The notes under the pieces were generated by a model. It saw nothing but the letters and a program-made list of their open reading frames with translations, had not been told where the DNA came from and did no database searches. Positions 27,101-33,173 of a stretch of DNA of 42,220 bases are shown in pieces (position 1 is the first letter of the stretch; each line of letters begins with the position of its first letter). The position numbers and the translations under genes are program-made. The stretch is from Acidobacteriota bacterium (GTDB lineage: Bacteria > Acidobacteriota > Thermoanaerobaculia > Gp7-AA8), in assembly GCA_019247495.1 (NCBI GenBank), contig JAFAOU010000040.1, forward strand, positions 1 to 42,220. The letters are read 5' to 3'.

Positions 27101-28684
27101 GGATCGGGCTCCGGCATCGGTCTGACCGTGGCCTCGAGCGGTGCCACGAACTTCACTGTCGGCACCGTCACCACGGCCACGGGAACGGCGGTTTCCATCA
27201 ACACCGGCACCGGCGACTTCGTCTTCACCAAGATCAGCTCGAACGGAGCGGCCAAGGGCATCACCGTCACCGCGCTGACCGGCGGCGGCAGCTTCACCGT
27301 CAACGGCACGGGCGGCCTCTGCGACTCGACGCACATCAGCGGCACCGACTGCACCGGCGGCTCGATCCTCGGCGGCACGACCCGCGGCGGCGAGTTCAAC
27401 AACGTCGCCTCGCTGACCCTCAACAACATGTACTTCAAGGGCAACGGCACGACGGCCGTGGCCTGCGGAGATGACGTCACCGGTGGCACGAATACAACCT
27501 GCAACGCCAACCTCTACTTGGTCAGCGTGACCGCTCCCAGCCTCACCAAGATTTACGTCGACGGTACGGGGTCGGGCGACACCGGCGTCATCGGCAACGC
27601 GGTCAGCGCCATGACGGTCAGCGGACTCGAGATCGCGAACTTCACCAACATCGCCAAGACGCCCTTCAACTTCCAGAACCTGACCGGCACCACCGGCATC
27701 ACGGGCCTCAACGTCCACAACAACAGCGGCATCCACACCGTGATGATCACCAACAACACCGGCACGGCCAACGTGACGTTGACCAGCCCGACCATCAACA
27801 ACAACAGCGGCACGAACAACCCGGACAGCCTTCAGGTCAATTCGTACACCGCGGGAACGACCCTGAACGTCACGGCGACGAACGTGAACATCACGGCCAG
27901 CTCCGCGAACACCGGCAACGGCGTCATGTTCCAGGCAAATACCGGCTCGACCATGACCAGCATTCTCAACGGCGGCATCGTGACGGGGACGAACGGCCTC
28001 CTGATGCAGGAGACGGGCACTAACACCACCTACACGTTCACCGTCACTGGCCTGACGAGCGTCACCACGCACAACCTCGGCTCGAACGCCATCACCGTCG
28101 GTAAGGCCAACGGCACCAACGCCACGTTCAACGGCACCGTCACCAACAACGTCATCACCAGCGCCCTCTGCGGCGGCGGCTGCGCCGGCATCAAGGTCGG
28201 ATCGTTCGGCGTGAGCGGCGCATCCACGGTCAACGTCTCCAACAACGACATCTCCGGTGTCGACGCCCAAGGCATCTGGATCGTCGGCGGCCAGGGTGGC
28301 AGTTCCCTGACGATGACGGTCCACGGCAACAACGTCCACAATCCGGCGCTGACGGCAGGCGTCAACACCTCCTACGGCATCGACATCTACCCCGGTACGC
28401 AGTCGGGTGACGCGGTCTGCTTCGCCGGCGACATCGGCGACATGACCGCCGCCCACACCGTTCCGGCGAACCGCAACACCATTACCGGCGCGTGGCAGAG
28501 CGGCGGCAACCCGATGGAGGTGCTGATCTTCAACAGCAGCACCTTCAAGCTGCTCAACTATCCGAACTCGAACACCAACGACGCGAACGCCGCCGCATGG
28601 GTGAAGGCTAGCCAGACCGGATACAACGTCGACGCCGTCCACCTCGGCACCAACCAGTTCACCGCCGGAGCTTCCTGCCCCTGA
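18140..28684 (+). CDS. Giant secreted surface protein: Ig-like (He_PIG) repeats plus beta-helix
   Basis: 3514 aa, start ATG at 18140 with AAGGA about 10 bp upstream. A signal peptide (to about residue 28, ...GVPFAASA) is followed by a lectin- or choice-type N-terminal region and a cadherin-like unit near 225-310. Then come one He_PIG domain and eighteen similar Ig-like repeats (about 407-1990), each with a L-P-x-G-(L/I)-T-L core, a G-V-L-S-G-T-P core and about two cysteines (N-G-C and G-C-Q). A second cadherin-like unit lies around 2000-2100. From about 2110 to the end it is Gly/Thr/Asn/Ser-rich with short strands, typical of a right-handed beta-helix. No LPXTG, autotransporter barrel or sorting tail is seen, so the secretion route is unknown. 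The last ~515 residues are homologous to the end of the 2158-aa protein at 31650-38126. Confidence 0.93.
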   Translation: MISFRKAIRFCSLVLTLGVPFAASAGTFDVKTLIDTDNNRGTGCNVFTPGGIVSGIDVMITTSGTVTGSAGTVTAVTRQTCVNAVLNQFSSPVAVDGGWNVSVSPIGDIFVESHMGLDVLTMDNIGTPRFVFTSSSGLWYDVLVTPWSWGGGDIIMPHAARDRAVLPAPRNIVLDGLNPDWAGNVPLANGTASPPLWRFISAGAYAGLHDLFFNFLIHTNAAAPTAHDDNYSLSTLGGTLTVATLGVLNNDNPNNQPITASLVDTTQHGTLALAPNGGFTYIHDGSLASQDQFHYIAVGPSLSSNVATVTIDLPGTHPYTFTSVNNATFIDGQPNAFQVTVTGKPTPALSVTGDLPAGVTFQDNGNGTGVLSGTPGPNTSGDYALVFTAEKNTPHSTSQHFTLTVTCPGISVVSPAVTTGTAGTPFSQTFTQNGGTPPVNFTLNSGTLPPGLTLSSAGVLSGTPTGSGTFPITVKVTDVGGCTAVGPTYTLVISCHAVTVTNPATATGTANVAFSQTFTQSGAIGGATFSLNSGTLPAGLSLSGAGVLSGTPTQTGSFPITVKVTDGQGCVGIGSTYNLTIGCQTITVTNPATNSGTAAAAFSQTFTAGNTIGAVTFSTASTLPTGLTLSSAGVLSGTPTQTGTFPIVVKATDANGCFGNGATYNLTIACQTITVNNPATNTGTVNTAFSQTFTAPAAIGTKTFTLNSGTLPAGLTLSSAGVLSGTPTQTGSFPITVKATDSNGCFGVSATYTLTIGCQVITVNNPATNTGTVNVAFSQSFTTTNSIGAVTFTLNSGTLPTGVTLSSPGVLSGTPTQTGSFPITVHAVDANGCSANGATYTLTIGCQTITVNNPATSTGTVNVAFSQTFTSTNAIGAVTYSTSSTLPSGLTLSSGGVLSGTPTQSGSFPIVVHAVDANGCSGDGATYTLVIGCQIITVNNPATSTGTVNAAFSQTFTSSNTIGAVTYALNSGTLPAGLTLSSGGVLSGTPTQTGNFPITVKATDANGCSGTGATYTLIIGCQTITVNNPGTTTGTVNAAFSQSFTASNTVGTLTFTTASTLPAGLSLSTAGVLSGTPTQTGSFPIVVHVVDGNGCFANGSTYTLVIGCQTITVTNPATNTGTVSQPFTVTFTSGNTIGAVTYSTASTLPAGITLNGASGVLSGTPTQSGTFPIVVTATDANGCSGSGATYTLVIGCQTITVTNPASNSSAAGTPLPAANFTFTQSGGIGTTNFTTASTLPTGVTLSTAGVLQGTPTQGGSFPITVTATDSNGCTGVSSGYTLTITCPVITVTNPGVSSGTSGVAFSQTFTQAGGQGTITWSETGPLPAGITLNSATGVLSGTTNAAGSFPITVTATDQNGCTGTGPTYTLVINCQTITVTNPGVNTGTVDAPFSQTFTKTGILGTVTWSETGALPAGITLNPATGVLSGTPTVKGSFPITVTATDTNGCSGSSPYTLTINCQTITVTNPGVTTGTVDAPFSQSFSQSGAHGTATFTTASTLPAGLSLSTAGVLSGTPTVKGTFPIVVTVTDSNSCTGTGATYNLTINCQTITVTNPGVTTGTAGTAFSQNFSQSGAHGTATFTTASTLPTGFTLSTAGVLSGTTTQHGTFPIVVTVTDSNSCTGTSATYNLNIACNAITVTNPATTTGTVASPFSQTFTSSGTLGTPSYTTASTLPTGLTLHSATGILDGTPTQSGSFPIVVTATDSNGCTGTGATYTLVIGCNVITVTNPGVNSGTAGVVFSQTFTQSGGNGTITWSETGALPSGILLNSSTGTLAGTTNQTGSFPITVKATDANGCFGTSSYTLTINCQTITVTNPATNTTQAGVAFDQAFTASGILGTATWSETGALPSGITLNTSTGHLAGTTTAIGSYPITVTATDTNGCFGTGATYTLTVTCPTITVTRTGGGSFPAGVFNTAYTGQSVTASPASTYTFNVTSGALPTGLSLSSAGAISGTPSATGNFTFTVTATDTVSLCTGSQSFSIAIAPAAVADSYGAANNIIDNVQFVITGGTTASPATPFVGATGNILTNDLPSGGVTATPGTFATTGGGSVTIAADGTFIYTPGVHAAAITSDTFTYTAVSNGVTSAPATVTLTLANRVWFVKNNGGAGDGRSHLPFNTLAAAQTASAAGDIIYVYNGNNTTSGQNAGITLKANQQLIGEGVALVVNTVTLNAAGSAPTITNTAATSDIVTLHDGNAVKGLIISGATRDGISGTSHAGFTADTVTTTASTGSGVHLTSMTGTLAMSNVTTTSNLASGIDVTNGNATITLTNATINGNNVAGVKLTNVAGSVALTNAAFNGNTTGLDIDNGTATITVDSTNSILSGNSGQRTVSIQNRPLAAGNITIGAGITDVGLGIRVNNNLSGTIAFTGTQTLNTGSNNAVALTTNTGATITFSGTLAIGNITPVTGSGFVATGGGTLNVTGTANIATGTAAPSALNIANMTLTASNVTFNSVSSSGATTAINLDTLTGGTVIINGGTISNGTTGVSLKGASTNLTLAGVTISGPATGITNTTNFGTLSIGASVNVSGTTALNLTTGNLNGTFANLSSTGGTNGVLLTSIGGTGWTATAGSLVGSSGAAFKVDGGNAAMTYGGSINSSGFLVDIGATAGRTGGTITFSGALGATASGTGIRIQNSTGAAAATFTFSGSQTLGTSGSRMATTAVTLAGNNANTVFNFNGTMSIFTGAVTAFSATAGGTINFSGTDSIDSSASALSLTGVALGAGTLSNLTSAAGVNGVALTTVTGGTLTISAGSISGATGAAFLVSGGSVSVTDNGTISQATASQPLVSVAAGHTGTLTFGGNVTATNGTGLQFDNADGTYNFNGGTNSLNGGDAGIDITNGSAGTFSFSSGTSITNPTGIAYNEDTSTATVTFGGPITKNNNANNAVNINAKTGGSTTFNGAITGSTSTTNAIDLTGNTGSTVAFAGALTLTTSSGTAFNATGGGVVNVTNAGNTITVAAGGTGINWNGVTGTSTETWSTITGSGSGIGLTVASSGATNFTVGTVTTATGTAVSINTGTGDFVFTKISSNGAAKGITVTALTGGGSFTVNGTGGLCDSTHISGTDCTGGSILGGTTRGGEFNNVASLTLNNMYFKGNGTTAVACGDDVTGGTNTTCNANLYLVSVTAPSLTKIYVDGTGSGDTGVIGNAVSAMTVSGLEIANFTNIAKTPFNFQNLTGTTGITGLNVHNNSGIHTVMITNNTGTANVTLTSPTINNNSGTNNPDSLQVNSYTAGTTLNVTATNVNITASSANTGNGVMFQANTGSTMTSILNGGIVTGTNGLLMQETGTNTTYTFTVTGLTSVTTHNLGSNAITVGKANGTNATFNGTVTNNVITSALCGGGCAGIKVGSFGVSGASTVNVSNNDISGVDAQGIWIVGGQGGSSLTMTVHGNNVHNPALTAGVNTSYGIDIYPGTQSGDAVCFAGDIGDMTAAHTVPANRNTITGAWQSGGNPMEVLIFNSSTFKLLNYPNSNTNDANAAAWVKASQTGYNVDAVHLGTNQFTAGASCP
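19358..24108 (+). repeat. Eighteen tandem Ig-like coding repeats, about 264 bp each
   Basis: The repeats are about 88 codons each. Boundaries are marked by the recurring C-x-x-I-T-V-(N/T)-N-P segment, and every unit contains G-T-L-P-x-G or A-S-T-L-P-x-G, then S-G-V-L-S-G-T-P. Central copies are the most alike, and the first and last ones have diverged. High DNA similarity between units would allow copy number to change by recombination, and also makes assembly errors possible here. Confidence 0.9.
27137..28684 (+). repeat. Left arm of a long diverged inverted repeat (shared C-terminal coding region)
   Basis: Codons from S3000 to the stop match codons from S1652 to the stop of the oppositely oriented gene (31650-33173 on the minus strand). 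Shared blocks include SSGATNFT-type, K-I-S-S-N-G-A-x-K-G-I-T-V, G-T-G-G-L-C-D-S, S-A-L-C-G-G-G-C, V-P-A-N-R-N-x-I-T-G-A-W-Q-S-G-G-N-P and S-T-F-K-L-L-N. The DNA looks roughly 70-80% identical in the conserved stretches. Confidence 0.75.
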
Positions 28685-28718
28685 TGAGAAGTCGCAGTAC
28701 GAGTCGAGCGGCCCATGG

Positions 28719-28746
28719 GATGCGCCTCACGCGAGTGAGGCGCATC
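28719..28746 (+). terminator. GNRA-capped hairpin after the giant gene
   Basis: GATGCGCCTCAC and GTGAGGCGCATC form a perfect 12-bp stem with a GCGA tetraloop, 35 bp after the giant gene stop and 44 bp before the first tail-collar gene. There is no T-tract, so it may be a partial terminator, an mRNA 3'-end stabiliser or a processing site rather than a classical intrinsic terminator. Confidence 0.5.
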
Positions 28747-28789
28747 TGAGTTCCAGAAGAGAGAGAGACAACGAAAAGGAGGTAGTCGT

Positions 28790-29296
28790 ATGGGTACACC
28801 ATTCCTATCAGAGATGCGAATCATGTCCTTCAACTTTGCTCCCAAGGGTTGGGCTCAATGCAACGGGCAGTTTCTCCCCATCAATCAGAACCAGGCGCTG
28901 TTTTCCCTTCTCGGTACGATGTACGGAGGCAACGGACAGACGACGTTCGCCCTGCCGGACATGCGCGGCAAAGCTCCCATTTCCATGGGAGCCGGGTTTA
29001 CCGAGGGCCAGGTCGGTGGCCAGGAATCGCACACCATCACGATGTCCGAAATGCCTGCCCACAACCACTTCCTCCAGGCCAACCTCCTGCCCAACCCCGC
29101 CGATTCGGCAATCCCCAGTCCCAACCTCCTCGGCACGCTGACGACGCCGATCTATGGCCCGCTGAATGCCGCCACCACGCTCGCCCCGGCGTCGGTCACG
29201 AACGTCGGCGGATCGCAACCGCACCAGAACATGCAGCCGTACATCGTTCTCAACTTCTGTATCGCGCTGCAGGGCGCTTTCCCCTCGCAAAATTAA
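28790..29296 (+). CDS. Tail-collar domain protein (microcystin-dependent protein family), paralogue 1
   Basis: 168 aa with the phage tail collar fold (PF07484 type): M-S-F-N-F-A-P-K-G-W-A-Q-C-N-G-Q near residue 11, P-I-N-Q-N-Q-A-L-F-S-L-L-G-T-M-Y-G-G-N-G, and F-A-L-P-D-M-R-G-K. It ends with N-M-Q-P-Y-I-V-L-N-F-C-I-A-L-Q-G-x-F-P-S-Q-N, the usual C-terminus of MdpB-like bacterial proteins. A very strong Shine-Dalgarno (AAAAGGAGG) precedes the ATG. It has no signal peptide. It heads a tight array of three such genes and a GNAT gene; no other phage gene is nearby. The biochemical role of the family is unknown. Confidence 0.92.
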   Translation: MGTPFLSEMRIMSFNFAPKGWAQCNGQFLPINQNQALFSLLGTMYGGNGQTTFALPDMRGKAPISMGAGFTEGQVGGQESHTITMSEMPAHNHFLQANLLPNPADSAIPSPNLLGTLTTPIYGPLNAATTLAPASVTNVGGSQPHQNMQPYIVLNFCIALQGAFPSQN

Positions 29297-29309
29297 GGAG
29301 GATGACGAA

Positions 29310-29831
29310 ATGAGCAGTCCATATGTTGGCGAAATCCGCATGTTCGGTGGCAGCTTCGCGCCCGCGGGATGGGCAATGTGCGCGGGTCAGTTGATGCCGA
29401 TCTCCCAGAACGACACACTCTTCAACCTGATCGGCACGACCTACGGCGGCGATGGTCAGGAAACCTTCGGCCTCCCCGACGTCCAGGGGCGGCTGCCGAT
29501 CCACATGGGAACCAACCCGCAGACGGGTACGACCTATCAGATCGGCGAGATGGCCGGCGTGGAGCAGGTCACGCTCACCACGCAACAGATCCCGCAGCAC
29601 AACCACGCCCTGGTGGCCTCGACGAGCGGCGGAACGACGGGCGTCCCTACGGGCAACGTGCTCGCCTCGAACCTGCAGGTGTCGCTCTATTCGCAGTTCC
29701 CGCCGTCGAACAACTTTAACGCCGCTGCCATCACGAGCGTGGGCGGCAGCCAGCCCCACGAGAACATGATGCCGTTCCTGGTCATCACGTTCATCATTTC
29801 GCTCTTTGGCATCTTTCCGACGCAGAACTAG
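29310..29831 (+). CDS. Tail-collar domain protein, paralogue 2
   Basis: 173 aa from the ATG at 29310, preceded by AAGGAGG; the frame is open further upstream but overlaps paralogue 1. Same layout as its neighbours: S-S-P-Y-V-G-E-I-R-M-F at the N-terminus, F-A-P-A-G-W-A-M-C-A-G-Q, P-I-S-Q-N-D-T-L-F-N-L-I-G-T-T-Y-G-G-D-G, F-G-L-P-D-V-Q-G-R, and H-N-H in Q-I-P-Q-H-N-H-A-L. The C-terminus has I-I-S-L-F-G-I-F-P-T-Q-N in place of the F-C-I-A-L-Q-G of the other two. The central region (about 105-140) is the most variable. The gaps are 13 bp and 18 bp to its neighbours. Confidence 0.92.
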   Translation: MSSPYVGEIRMFGGSFAPAGWAMCAGQLMPISQNDTLFNLIGTTYGGDGQETFGLPDVQGRLPIHMGTNPQTGTTYQIGEMAGVEQVTLTTQQIPQHNHALVASTSGGTTGVPTGNVLASNLQVSLYSQFPPSNNFNAAAITSVGGSQPHENMMPFLVITFIISLFGIFPTQN

Positions 29832-29849
29832 AGAAGGGAGAATCAAACA

Positions 29850-30377
29850 ATGTCTTCACCGTTTGTAGCAGAGGTCCGCATGTGGGCCTGCAACTTCGCC
29901 CCCACCGGCTGGGCGTTTTGCGCCGGCCAGTTGCTTCCCATCTCCCAGAACACAGCCCTTTTCTCGCTGCTCGGGACATTCTACGGCGGCGATGGAAAGT
30001 CAACGTTCGCCCTTCCCAATCTGCAGGGCAGCGCGCCGACAAACCAGGGGCAGAGCTCCACTGGCACCCAATACTTCATCGGAGAGCAGAGCGGCGTCGA
30101 GTTCGTGACGCTCATCCAGACCGAGATGCCCATCCATAACCATTCCCTCGTCGGTCACAACGCCCACTCCGGTGCCAACCCGGCACCGGCACCCGATCAG
30201 GCCCTCAGCAAGTCGGCCGGCGGCGCTGCTTACACTGCGCAGTCCGCCAACCTGACGCAGATGAACTTCCAGGCCCTGGCCATCGCCGGCGGCTCGCTTC
30301 CCCACAACAACATGCAGCCCTACCTCACGGTCAACTTCTGCATCGCCCTGCAGGGCGTCTTCCCGCCCCGCGGCTAG
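29850..30377 (+). CDS. Tail-collar domain protein, paralogue 3
   Basis: 175 aa, ATG at 29850 preceded by GAAGGGAG. It shares M-S-S-P-F-V-A-E-V-R-M, F-A-P-T-G-W-A-F-C-A-G-Q, P-I-S-Q-N-T-A-L-F-S-L-L-G-T-F-Y-G-G-D-G and F-A-L-P-N-L-Q-G with the two preceding genes. The H-N-H motif in M-P-I-H-N-H-S-L and the end N-F-C-I-A-L-Q-G-V-F-P-P-R-G are also conserved. The variable middle section differs from both paralogues. It is followed after 56 bp by the GNAT gene on the same strand. Confidence 0.92.
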   Translation: MSSPFVAEVRMWACNFAPTGWAFCAGQLLPISQNTALFSLLGTFYGGDGKSTFALPNLQGSAPTNQGQSSTGTQYFIGEQSGVEFVTLIQTEMPIHNHSLVGHNAHSGANPAPAPDQALSKSAGGAAYTAQSANLTQMNFQALAIAGGSLPHNNMQPYLTVNFCIALQGVFPPRG

Positions 30378-30433
30378 ACGCGTTTCTCCTTCCGGTGCGG
30401 GGCCTCGCCGGCCCCGCAGCGCTTTCGTCCTAC

Positions 30434-30922
30434 ATGAACCATTCGCCCGACTCGATCCAACTCCGCCCGAAACGAGACGACGACCGTTCCTTCCTGGCCA
30501 TGCTGTACGCCAGCACGCGGCAACAGGAGATGGACATGATCGATTGGACCGACGAGCAGAAGCGCGCCTTCCTTCAGTGGCAGTTCGATGCCCAGACCGC
30601 CCATTACGACCAGCAATACGGCGGCGCCGACTTCCTCATCATCGAGCAGAAGGGCGTTCCCATCGGCCGGCTGTACGTCGACCGAAGGGAGGACGAGATC
30701 GAGGTCATCGACATCGCCCTGCTCCCCGAGTGCCGCGGCGGCGGCCTTGGCTCACGTCTGCTGCAGGAGGTGTTAGGCGAGGCGGAGCAGAGCGGCAGGC
30801 GGGTGATGATCTACGTCGAGAATTTCAATCCGGCCCGCCGCCTTTATGACCGGCTCGGGTTCCAGCACGTCGATACGAACGGCGTCTACCACATCATGAA
30901 GTGGCCGGCCATCAGCGCCTGA
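30434..30922 (+). CDS. GNAT family N-acetyltransferase
   Basis: 162 aa from the ATG at 30434 (frame open from 30395, but the earlier codons look non-coding). GNAT features: N-terminal strand I-Q-L-R-P-K-R-D-D-D, the acetyl-CoA loop L-P-E-C-R-G-G-G-L-G-S-R-L-L (R/Q-x-x-G-x-G/A type) around residue 105, and the C-terminal N-P-A-R-R-L-Y-D-R-L-G-F motif. Substrate unknown. As the last plus-strand gene of the tail-collar array it may modify one of those proteins, but this is inference from position only. It ends exactly where the minus-strand DUF6916-like gene ends. Confidence 0.9.
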   Translation: MNHSPDSIQLRPKRDDDRSFLAMLYASTRQQEMDMIDWTDEQKRAFLQWQFDAQTAHYDQQYGGADFLIIEQKGVPIGRLYVDRREDEIEVIDIALLPECRGGGLGSRLLQEVLGEAEQSGRRVMIYVENFNPARRLYDRLGFQHVDTNGVYHIMKWPAISA

Positions 30923-30929
30923 TCAGGCG
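30916..30929. terminator. Palindrome holding two abutting stop codons
   Basis: CGCCTGATCAGGCG is a perfect 14-bp palindrome. Its centre is formed by the TGA of the GNAT gene (30920-30922) and the TGA of the minus-strand gene (complement of 30923-30925), so the two genes end back to back with no intergenic base. It has no T-tract and no loop, so a terminator role is doubtful. Confidence 0.3.
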
Positions 30930-31255
30930 AAGACCGCCTCGTACTCCGTCCCTTCGTCATCGCGTCCGACCGGCACGATGAAGAGGCCCGGCAGCTCGAC
31001 GCCGTCACTGCGCAAGTCGTACATCCTCTGCGCAAGGATCGGCTCCCGCGGCCCAAGAAAGTAGATCGCAAACGGAAGCCGCTTCATCTGCTTTGCCCCC
31101 CGGGGAGAGCGTCTCGGCAACTCGAACGGCACCGCCTCGGTCAGCTTCATCTCGACCGTGTTCCCGTCGTCAAGAGTGACGTGAAACAGCATCCCCACCA
31201 GCGGCTGCGCCGTCTCCAGAGTGATCTCCCCGAGGTCCATCTGCGCTCTCTCCAT
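30923..31255 (-). CDS. DUF6916-like small protein
   Basis: 110 aa with no signal peptide or transmembrane helix. It has a beta-rich pattern: an F-H-V-T-L-D-D-G strand-turn, V-E-M-K-L-T-E-A-V-P, the segment P-F-A-I-Y-F-L-G-P-R-E-P-I-L-A-Q-R-M-Y-D-L, and a final L-F-I-V-P-V-G-R-D-D-E-G-T-E-Y-E-A-V-F-A. This fits what I recall of the DUF6916 family, which tends to accompany tail-collar genes. A beta-barrel that contacts the collar proteins is a possible but untested role. Its start is 62 bp from the left arm of element E. Confidence 0.7.
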   Translation of the reverse strand: MERAQMDLGEITLETAQPLVGMLFHVTLDDGNTVEMKLTEAVPFELPRRSPRGAKQMKRLPFAIYFLGPREPILAQRMYDLRSDGVELPGLFIVPVGRDDEGTEYEAVFA

Positions 31256-31316
31256 GGCCCCGTTTTAGCACACTCATCGGTGTCCCGAAACGGTGGTGTG
31301 GTCCAGGGGAACCAAT

Positions 31317-31511
31317 TTCACGCGGAGCCGCGGAGAGCGCGCAGCCTCCGCCCCTCCGCGACAGCGCTGCACGGCGGTGCGCTGGCTGTTGCTCCGGACG
31401 TTGTTGATCGCCGCTGGTCACCGATGGGTGATGTCCTTGCAGTTGCTGGAGGCGTTCACTGTGATGTTGGGCGTTCCGCGAACTCTCCGTGCCTCCGCGG
31501 CTCCGCGTGAA
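31317..31511. repeat. Inverted-repeat element E (CGCGGAG-type arms)
   Basis: Arms 31317-31335 and 31493-31511 are exact complements over 19 nt, with a 157-bp spacer. The units are CGCGGAG/CTCCGCG. It lies in the 394-bp gene-free stretch 31256-31649, between the DUF6916-like start and the end of the 2158-aa surface gene. The spacer holds no convincing ORF or RNA gene. Confidence 0.85.
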
Positions 31512-31611
31512 CCCGTCCCCTGCCTAGTTGCGCGGCGATCGAAAGTGCACAGGTGCGCCGCGGCGCGGGCTGTGTGAGGCTGGCTGTTGGGGGGCGCCGC
31601 GGAAGAAAGGA

Positions 31612-31641
31612 GGATGCGGGCCTCCGAAGAGGCCCGCATCC
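31612..31641 (-). terminator. Intrinsic terminator of the 2158-aa surface gene
   Basis: On the minus strand, a 13-bp perfect stem GGATGCGGGCCTC / GAGGCCCGCATCC closes on a UUCG tetraloop and is followed by a pyrimidine-rich TCCTTTCTTCC. It begins 8 bp after the TAA stop at 31650. Confidence 0.85.
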
Positions 31642-31649
31642 GGGATTGA

Positions 31650-33173
31650 TTACGGGCAGCTCGTGCCGTTGATGAACTGGTTCGGGCCAAGGTGGAAGGT
31701 GTCGGCTCCGGCGGCATTGTTGCTGGCGGAGATCCACAAGGCGGCGATCGTGTCGCCGGTCCCGGGTAGGTTCAGCAGCTTGAACGTGCTGTTGTTGAAG
31801 ATTCCGGCTTCGATCGGGTTCCCGCCGCTCTGCCACGCACCGGTGATCAGGTTGCGGTTCGCCGGAACGGTGTGGGTCGTCGTCATGTCGCCGACGTTCG
31901 CGAAGAAGCAGGGAGCATCGCCGCTCGACGTTCCCGCGATGAGGTCAATCGCGTAAGAGAAGTTGCCCGGATCGGGATCGTGGATGGTGTTGCCTTGGAT
32001 CGTCACGTTCAGCGAGCTGGCGCCCTGACCAGCGGTTGCCGCGATCGCCGAGGCGTCGACGCCGGAGATGTTGTTCCCCGAGACGTTGACGACCGACGTG
32101 CCGCTGACGCCGAACGAGCCGATCGTGATGCCGTTGCACCCGCCGCCGCACAGCGCGCTGGTGATCGTGTTGTTCGTGATTGTGCCGTTGACCGTACCGT
32201 TGATTCCGTTGGCCTTGCCGGCGGTGATGGCGTTCGAGCCGAAGGCGTGCGTCGTGACCGCCGTCAGGCCGGTGACCGTGTAGGTCAACGAAGTGTTGTT
32301 GCCGGTCGACTGCATGAGAATCCCGTTCGTGCCGGTGACCGTACCGCCGCTGAGGATGGCTGTCATCGTCGAGCCGCTGCTGGCCTGGAACGAGACGCCG
32401 TTGCCCGGGACGTTGTTGATCGTCACGCCGTTCGCCGTCACGTTCAGGGTGGTGCCGGCGAGATACGAGTCGACCTGGATGCCGTCGCCGGATCCGGCCG
32501 ACGTTTGAACGATCGGGTTGGTGAAGGTGATGTTTGCCGTTCCCGTGTTGTTCGTGACGAAGACGTTGTGCGCCACGTTGTTGTTGTGGATGTTCGCCGC
32601 GGTCACTCCCACCGTTCCCGTGAGGTTTTGGAAAAGCATCGCGGTCTTCGTGCTGTTGGCGAAGTTCGCGATCTCCGTGTTGCTCATCGTCAGGCCATTG
32701 ACCGCGTTACCGTTGAGGCCCATATCCTGCGAGCCGCTTCCGTCGATGTAAAGACGATCGAGCGTGGCGGCCGACGAACTGCTGAGATACAGGGCCGCGT
32801 TGCAGGTCACGTTCGAGCCGGCGTTGACGTCATCGAAGCAGCTGGCGCCTGAATTCGTCGTGCCATCGCCCTTGAAGTACATGTTCCGCAGCGTGACGTT
32901 GGCGGCGTTGACGAACTCAGCCCCTCGGGCCGAAGTGTTCTGGATCGCGCCGCCCGTGCAGTCGCCGGCGCCGGTGTGGGCGGAGTCGCACAGGCCGCCC
33001 GTGCCGGTGACCGTAAAGCTGCCCGATCCGGTGAGCGCGTTGACGGTGATGCCCTTCGACGCGCCGTTGGAGCTGATCTTCGTAAAGGTGAAGGAGCCAG
33101 TCGCCGTGTTGACACCGACCGCTTTGCCGGTCGTGGACGAAACGTTGGCGAACGTGAAGTTCGTCGCGCCGCT
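31650..33173 (-). repeat. Right arm of the long diverged inverted repeat
   Basis: This is the counterpart of 27137-28684 in opposite orientation. Together the two arms enclose the three tail-collar genes, the GNAT gene and the DUF6916-like gene (about 3 kb). Homology follows the encoded protein domain and ends at both stop codons. Confidence 0.75.

Noticed and set aside
26636..28642. 668-codon open frame antisense to the giant gene C-terminus
   Set aside because: Composition-driven shadow frame; Arg/Val/Gly-rich product without domains, and the plus strand is clearly coding.
28790..30377. Prophage remnant
   Set aside because: Tail-collar domains alone are common in bacterial chromosomes; no integrase, capsid, portal, terminase or lysis genes are in the window.
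31256..31649. Small genes in the 394-bp gap
   Set aside because: Open frames there are short, repeat-derived and lack ribosome-binding sites; only element E and the terminator are supported.
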